Assembly: GCA_023258775.1 (NCBI GenBank)
Contig: JALQWJ010000041.1
Coordinates: forward strand, 1-9,901
Source of the DNA: Burkholderiaceae bacterium
GTDB taxonomy: Bacteria > Pseudomonadota > Gammaproteobacteria > Burkholderiales > Burkholderiaceae_E
Reading direction: 5' to 3'
DNA: 9,901 bases
Positions 7,822 through 9,901 of the stretch are shown piece after piece. A model generated the notes under the pieces. That model had not been told where the DNA came from. It worked only from the letters and a program-made list of their open reading frames with translations, and did no database searches. Both the position numbers and the translations under genes were made by a program. The stretch's first letter is position 1; every line of letters starts with the position of its first letter.

Positions 7822-8334
7822 TTACTCGATCACGAACAAGGGTTGGCCGTACTCAACGGGTTGGCCGTTTTCAACCAGAATTTGGCTTACGGTGCCTGCT
7901 TTACCCGCTTCAATTTCATTGAGAAGCTTCATGGCTTCGATAAGACAAAGTATGTCTTGCTCATTGACCTTGCTGCCGATCTGCACAAAAGGATCGGCAC
8001 CCGGTTGGGATGCGCGATAAAACGTACCAACCATGGGCGACTTGACGATGTGGCCGTTCGGTTTGGCTTCGCTGCCCGCCGAGTCAGCCGCGCCCTGGGC
8101 TGGATTTTGAAGCGCTGCCTGATGGGTGATTTGCGCGCCCGGCATGCTTGGCATCGCCATGGGCGCTTGCATCTGGAGCGCTTGCATTGAGGCAAGGGTA
8201 TTCATTTGCGGCAAGCTCAGCCCGGGCTGAGCTTTGACAATCCGTACTTTGCCTTCGTTTTCGGTGATTTCTAGCTCTGAAATATCCGATTCCGAGACCA
8301 GATCAATGAGCGATTTAATTTTTCTCAAGTCCAT
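7822..8334 (-). CDS. accB: Biotin carboxyl carrier protein of acetyl-CoA carboxylase
   Basis: The 170-residue BCCP carries biotin between the AccC and AccAD active sites. The N-terminal [13 protein letters not shown] helix and the ELEITE strand are typical of AccB. A flexible linker rich in Ala, Pro, Met and Gln (about residues 42-95) follows, then the C-terminal biotinyl domain (about 96-170). [10 protein letters not shown] carries the biotinylated lysine K136 (codon 7929-7927), and [10 protein letters not shown] with the following PGADPFV forms the protruding thumb. I chose the ATG at 8334 because it matches the family start and AAGGA lies seven bases upstream; an upstream in-frame ATG at 8370 would add 12 unrelated residues. 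It lies 83 bases after aroQ, a gap that may contain regulatory sequence, since accBC transcription is autoregulated by AccB in E. coli. Confidence 0.97.
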   Translation of the reverse strand: MDLRKIKSLIDLVSESDISELEITENEGKVRIVKAQPGLSLPQMNTLASMQALQMQAPMAMPSMPGAQITHQAALQNPAQGAADSAGSEAKPNGHIVKSPMVGTFYRASQPGADPFVQIGSKVNEQDILCLIEAMKLLNEIEAGKAGTVSQILVENGQPVEYGQPLFVIE

Positions 8335-8341
8335 CAATGTT

Positions 8342-8346
8342 TCCTT
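8342..8346 (-). promoter_or_regulatory. Ribosome binding site deciding the accB start
   Basis: On the - strand AAGGA (8346-8342) lies seven bases before the ATG at 8334. This favours that start over the ATG at 8370. Confidence 0.75.
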
Positions 8347-8351
8347 GATGC

Positions 8352-8371
8352 TTTGGCAACTAAAGGCCAAA
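8352..8371 (-). promoter_or_regulatory. Six-bp inverted repeat in the aroQ-accB spacer
   Basis: TTTGGC (8371-8366 on the - strand) is complementary to GCCAAA (8357-8352) with eight bases between. It lies just upstream of the accB ribosome binding site. It could be a weak leader hairpin or an operator; a stem this short can also occur by chance. Confidence 0.3.
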
Positions 8372-8417
8372 CTTCAGCGGTCAGCTCCGAATTCACGCCA
8401 GAACGCGCTGTCATGAA

Positions 8418-8882
8418 TCACGCCTGCAAACGCCGTGCTGCGGCTTGTAAGGCAAGCTCGTAGCCCTGCGAGCCAAGCCCGACAATACTTCCCACGGCAA
8501 GATCGGAAAAATACGAATGATGCCTAAAGGCTTCCCGCTGGTGGATATTGCTGATGTGTACTTCGATAAAGGGAATTGCCACGGCTGCAAGCGCATCACG
8601 TAGCGCGACCGAACTGTGTGTGAAACCTGCCGGATTAATCAGGATAAAACCCACCGAAGCACTTCGAGCCTGGTGAATACGGTCAATCAGCGCGCCTTCG
8701 TGATTGCTTTGAAAGGCTTCAAGCTTGATCCCCATCGCTTGAGCGGCAACATGCAGTCGCTCATGAATATCAGCAAGTGTCTCGTTGCCGTAAATTCCCG
8801 GTTCCCGAAGCCCAAGCAAGTTGAGATTTGGTCCTTGAATAAGCAGGACCGTTTTTGCAAATGCGGCTTGTTGCGAATCCAT
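8418..8882 (-). CDS. aroQ: 3-dehydroquinate dehydratase, type II
   Basis: AroQ converts 3-dehydroquinate to 3-dehydroshikimate, the third step of the shikimate pathway, as a cytosolic dodecamer in this family. The 154-residue length is normal. Conserved elements are [20 protein letters not shown] (13-32) with N19, the mobile-loop R26 and the catalytic Y31; FQSNHEG (57-63); NPAGFTH (83-89); and EVHISN (107-112) with the catalytic H109, followed by R116. The ATG at 8882 directly abuts the TAA of the tlpA-like gene with no spacer, so the two are almost certainly translated from one mRNA. Ten extra residues precede the first conserved strand. In many betaproteobacteria aroQ stands just before accBC, as here. 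Confidence 0.97.
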   Translation of the reverse strand: MDSQQAAFAKTVLLIQGPNLNLLGLREPGIYGNETLADIHERLHVAAQAMGIKLEAFQSNHEGALIDRIHQARSASVGFILINPAGFTHSSVALRDALAAVAIPFIEVHISNIHQREAFRHHSYFSDLAVGSIVGLGSQGYELALQAAARRLQA

Positions 8883-9446
8883 TTACAAAGCTGCCCGAAC
8901 CTGGTCACGCAAGGCATCAATCCGGACTTTTCCGACAATTGTCTTCATCATGCTGCCATCTTGCCCGATGATGACCGTATAAGGCAACAAGCCCTTCTCA
9001 TTGCCGAATAAGCGCGCGAGTTCGTTTCCAGTCGTGCCACCGAGCAAAAGCGGATAGCTGACTGGCGATTTTGCGGCGAATTGCCGTATGTTAGAGGGTG
9101 AATCAATACCGATACCGATAATTTTTACCCGGTCGGGTGAGGATGACTGAAATTCCTTGTGCAGCGCGTCGAGCTCGGGCATCTCCTCAACGCAGGGCGG
9201 ACACCAGGTTGCCCAAAAGTTAACCACGATGACTTTGCCACGAAGACTAGACAATTCAAGCGGGCTGTTATCAGCGCTTTCAAAACGTTGAGAAAAGAAG
9301 GTTTGGCTTGCATGGTTGGCCACCGGGCGAGCGCTGTAATAACGGCTCGCAAACCAGGCGCCTGCTGCGGTGATGACAAAGGCCAGAGCCAATAGACCGA
9401 GCATGCGGGCGAGTAAACGTTTGCCCTGAGTTTCTGAAGACGTCAT
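8883..9446 (-). CDS. TlpA/ResA-family membrane-anchored thiol-disulfide oxidoreductase
   Basis: This 187-residue protein has a basic N-terminus, one membrane segment at about 12-34 (LARMLGLLALAFVITAAGAW region), and a periplasmic thioredoxin-like domain. The domain shows LRGKVIVVNFWATWCPPC with redox cysteines C82 and C85, the GIGIDS strand, and the cis-proline loop GLLPYT (P155). Such proteins reduce or isomerise disulfides outside the cytoplasm, for example during cytochrome c maturation or protection of envelope thiols; no partner gene here narrows the role. It lacks a lipobox, so it is probably an uncleaved anchored protein. No clear Shine-Dalgarno sequence precedes the ATG. It follows the upstream gene by 58 bases and abuts aroQ. 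Confidence 0.92.
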   Translation of the reverse strand: MTSSETQGKRLLARMLGLLALAFVITAAGAWFASRYYSARPVANHASQTFFSQRFESADNSPLELSSLRGKVIVVNFWATWCPPCVEEMPELDALHKEFQSSSPDRVKIIGIGIDSPSNIRQFAAKSPVSYPLLLGGTTGNELARLFGNEKGLLPYTVIIGQDGSMMKTIVGKVRIDALRDQVRAAL

Positions 9447-9504
9447 GGCGGGCGATCTTATACGAAAGGTTAGCCCTCGTCAGCAAGGCCAGATTGCGTA
9501 GTGG

Positions 9505-9900
9505 CTATTGTTTTTTCACCAAGGAAGGTGATTGTGTCGCAAGCTTTGCCTCAAGCGCTCGTAGATCCCCGCGTTCAATGACCGACTGACCGCCAATTTG
9601 GCTTGGCTGCAATGCTCCGCGAAAATCGTTGGGACGATATATGGCGATCATGATCGCTTCTTGCTGCCAGTGAACACCAAGCGCCTCGATCGGTTTTCCT
9701 GTTCTGAAATGACGCAACTCAAGCGGCTCAGGGTTAAGGCCAAGGTCGAGCAATTGAAAATGCAATTGTTTTTCATCGTCGGGGAAAGCTTGCAAATGGA
9801 TTGGCGCATCCACGCTTGCGATGCCCTTCCAAACCGCGCCAGTTGCAAGAATCGGCGTTGGTAGGATCTTGCGCATCATGGCGATGGCAACTTCCCGCAT
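9505..9900 (-). CDS. Unrecognised protein, probably the C-terminal part of a longer gene
   Basis: An open frame of 131 residues runs to the right edge. The first ATG visible (9900-9898) is one base from the end, so no ribosome binding site can be judged and the true start may lie outside. I do not recognise the family. The product looks soluble: no membrane segment or signal peptide, no cysteines, no obvious nucleotide- or metal-binding motif. It alternates strands and loops, with segments such as APIHLQAFPDDEKQ, LHFQLLDLG, EALGVHW and AIYRPNDFRG, and ends in a short helix-like stretch (GDLRALEAKLATQ) and KKQ. Codon use resembles its neighbours. It is on the same strand as the tlpA-like gene, 58 bases upstream of it, and may be the first visible member of that operon. 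A real coding region is likely; the function is unknown. Confidence 0.6.
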   Translation of the reverse strand: MREVAIAMMRKILPTPILATGAVWKGIASVDAPIHLQAFPDDEKQLHFQLLDLGLNPEPLELRHFRTGKPIEALGVHWQQEAIMIAIYRPNDFRGALQPSQIGGQSVIERGDLRALEAKLATQSPSLVKKQ

Positions 9901-9901
9901 G

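Overview
The window looks like ordinary chromosomal DNA from a betaproteobacterium, most likely a Burkholderiales member of moderate GC. This rests on gene content: a long-type class Ia ribonucleotide reductase, a short alanine/lysine-rich histone H1-like protein ending in WPFPTG, and the run tlpA-like / aroQ / accB / accC / prmA / PfkB-family kinase, which I recall from Burkholderiales genomes. No database search was possible.

Left part, + strand (1-4257): the 3' two thirds of nrdA (its start lies before the window), then nrdB, then a small basic histone H1-like gene. NrdA and NrdB together make the class Ia enzyme that reduces ribonucleoside diphosphates to deoxyribonucleotides. The nrdA-nrdB spacer begins with a tandem duplication of the nrdA 3' end, and the nrdB-histone spacer contains a strong perfect inverted repeat.

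Centre (4287-4322): a hairpin separates the two convergent gene blocks. Its clear U-tract is on the - strand, so it mainly ends the - strand operon and may also stop + strand transcripts.

Right part, - strand (9900 down to 4353): in transcription order, the end of an unrecognised gene or a small hypothetical gene, a membrane-anchored TlpA/ResA-type thioredoxin, aroQ (shikimate pathway), accB and accC (biotin carboxyl carrier protein and biotin carboxylase of acetyl-CoA carboxylase), prmA (ribosomal protein L11 methyltransferase) and a PfkB-family sugar/nucleoside kinase. Spacings are short (tlpA-like/aroQ abut, accC/prmA probably overlap), so most of this is probably one housekeeping operon.

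No mobile element, CRISPR array, tRNA, rRNA or phage gene was seen, and no gap between genes exceeds 300 bases. I found no convincing novel system. The points worth a second look are small: the duplicated nrdA end, a heptapeptide repeat in the NrdB N-terminal linker, the CACCGGTG inverted repeat, the unclear (possibly CTG) start of prmA, and the unrecognised protein at the right edge.
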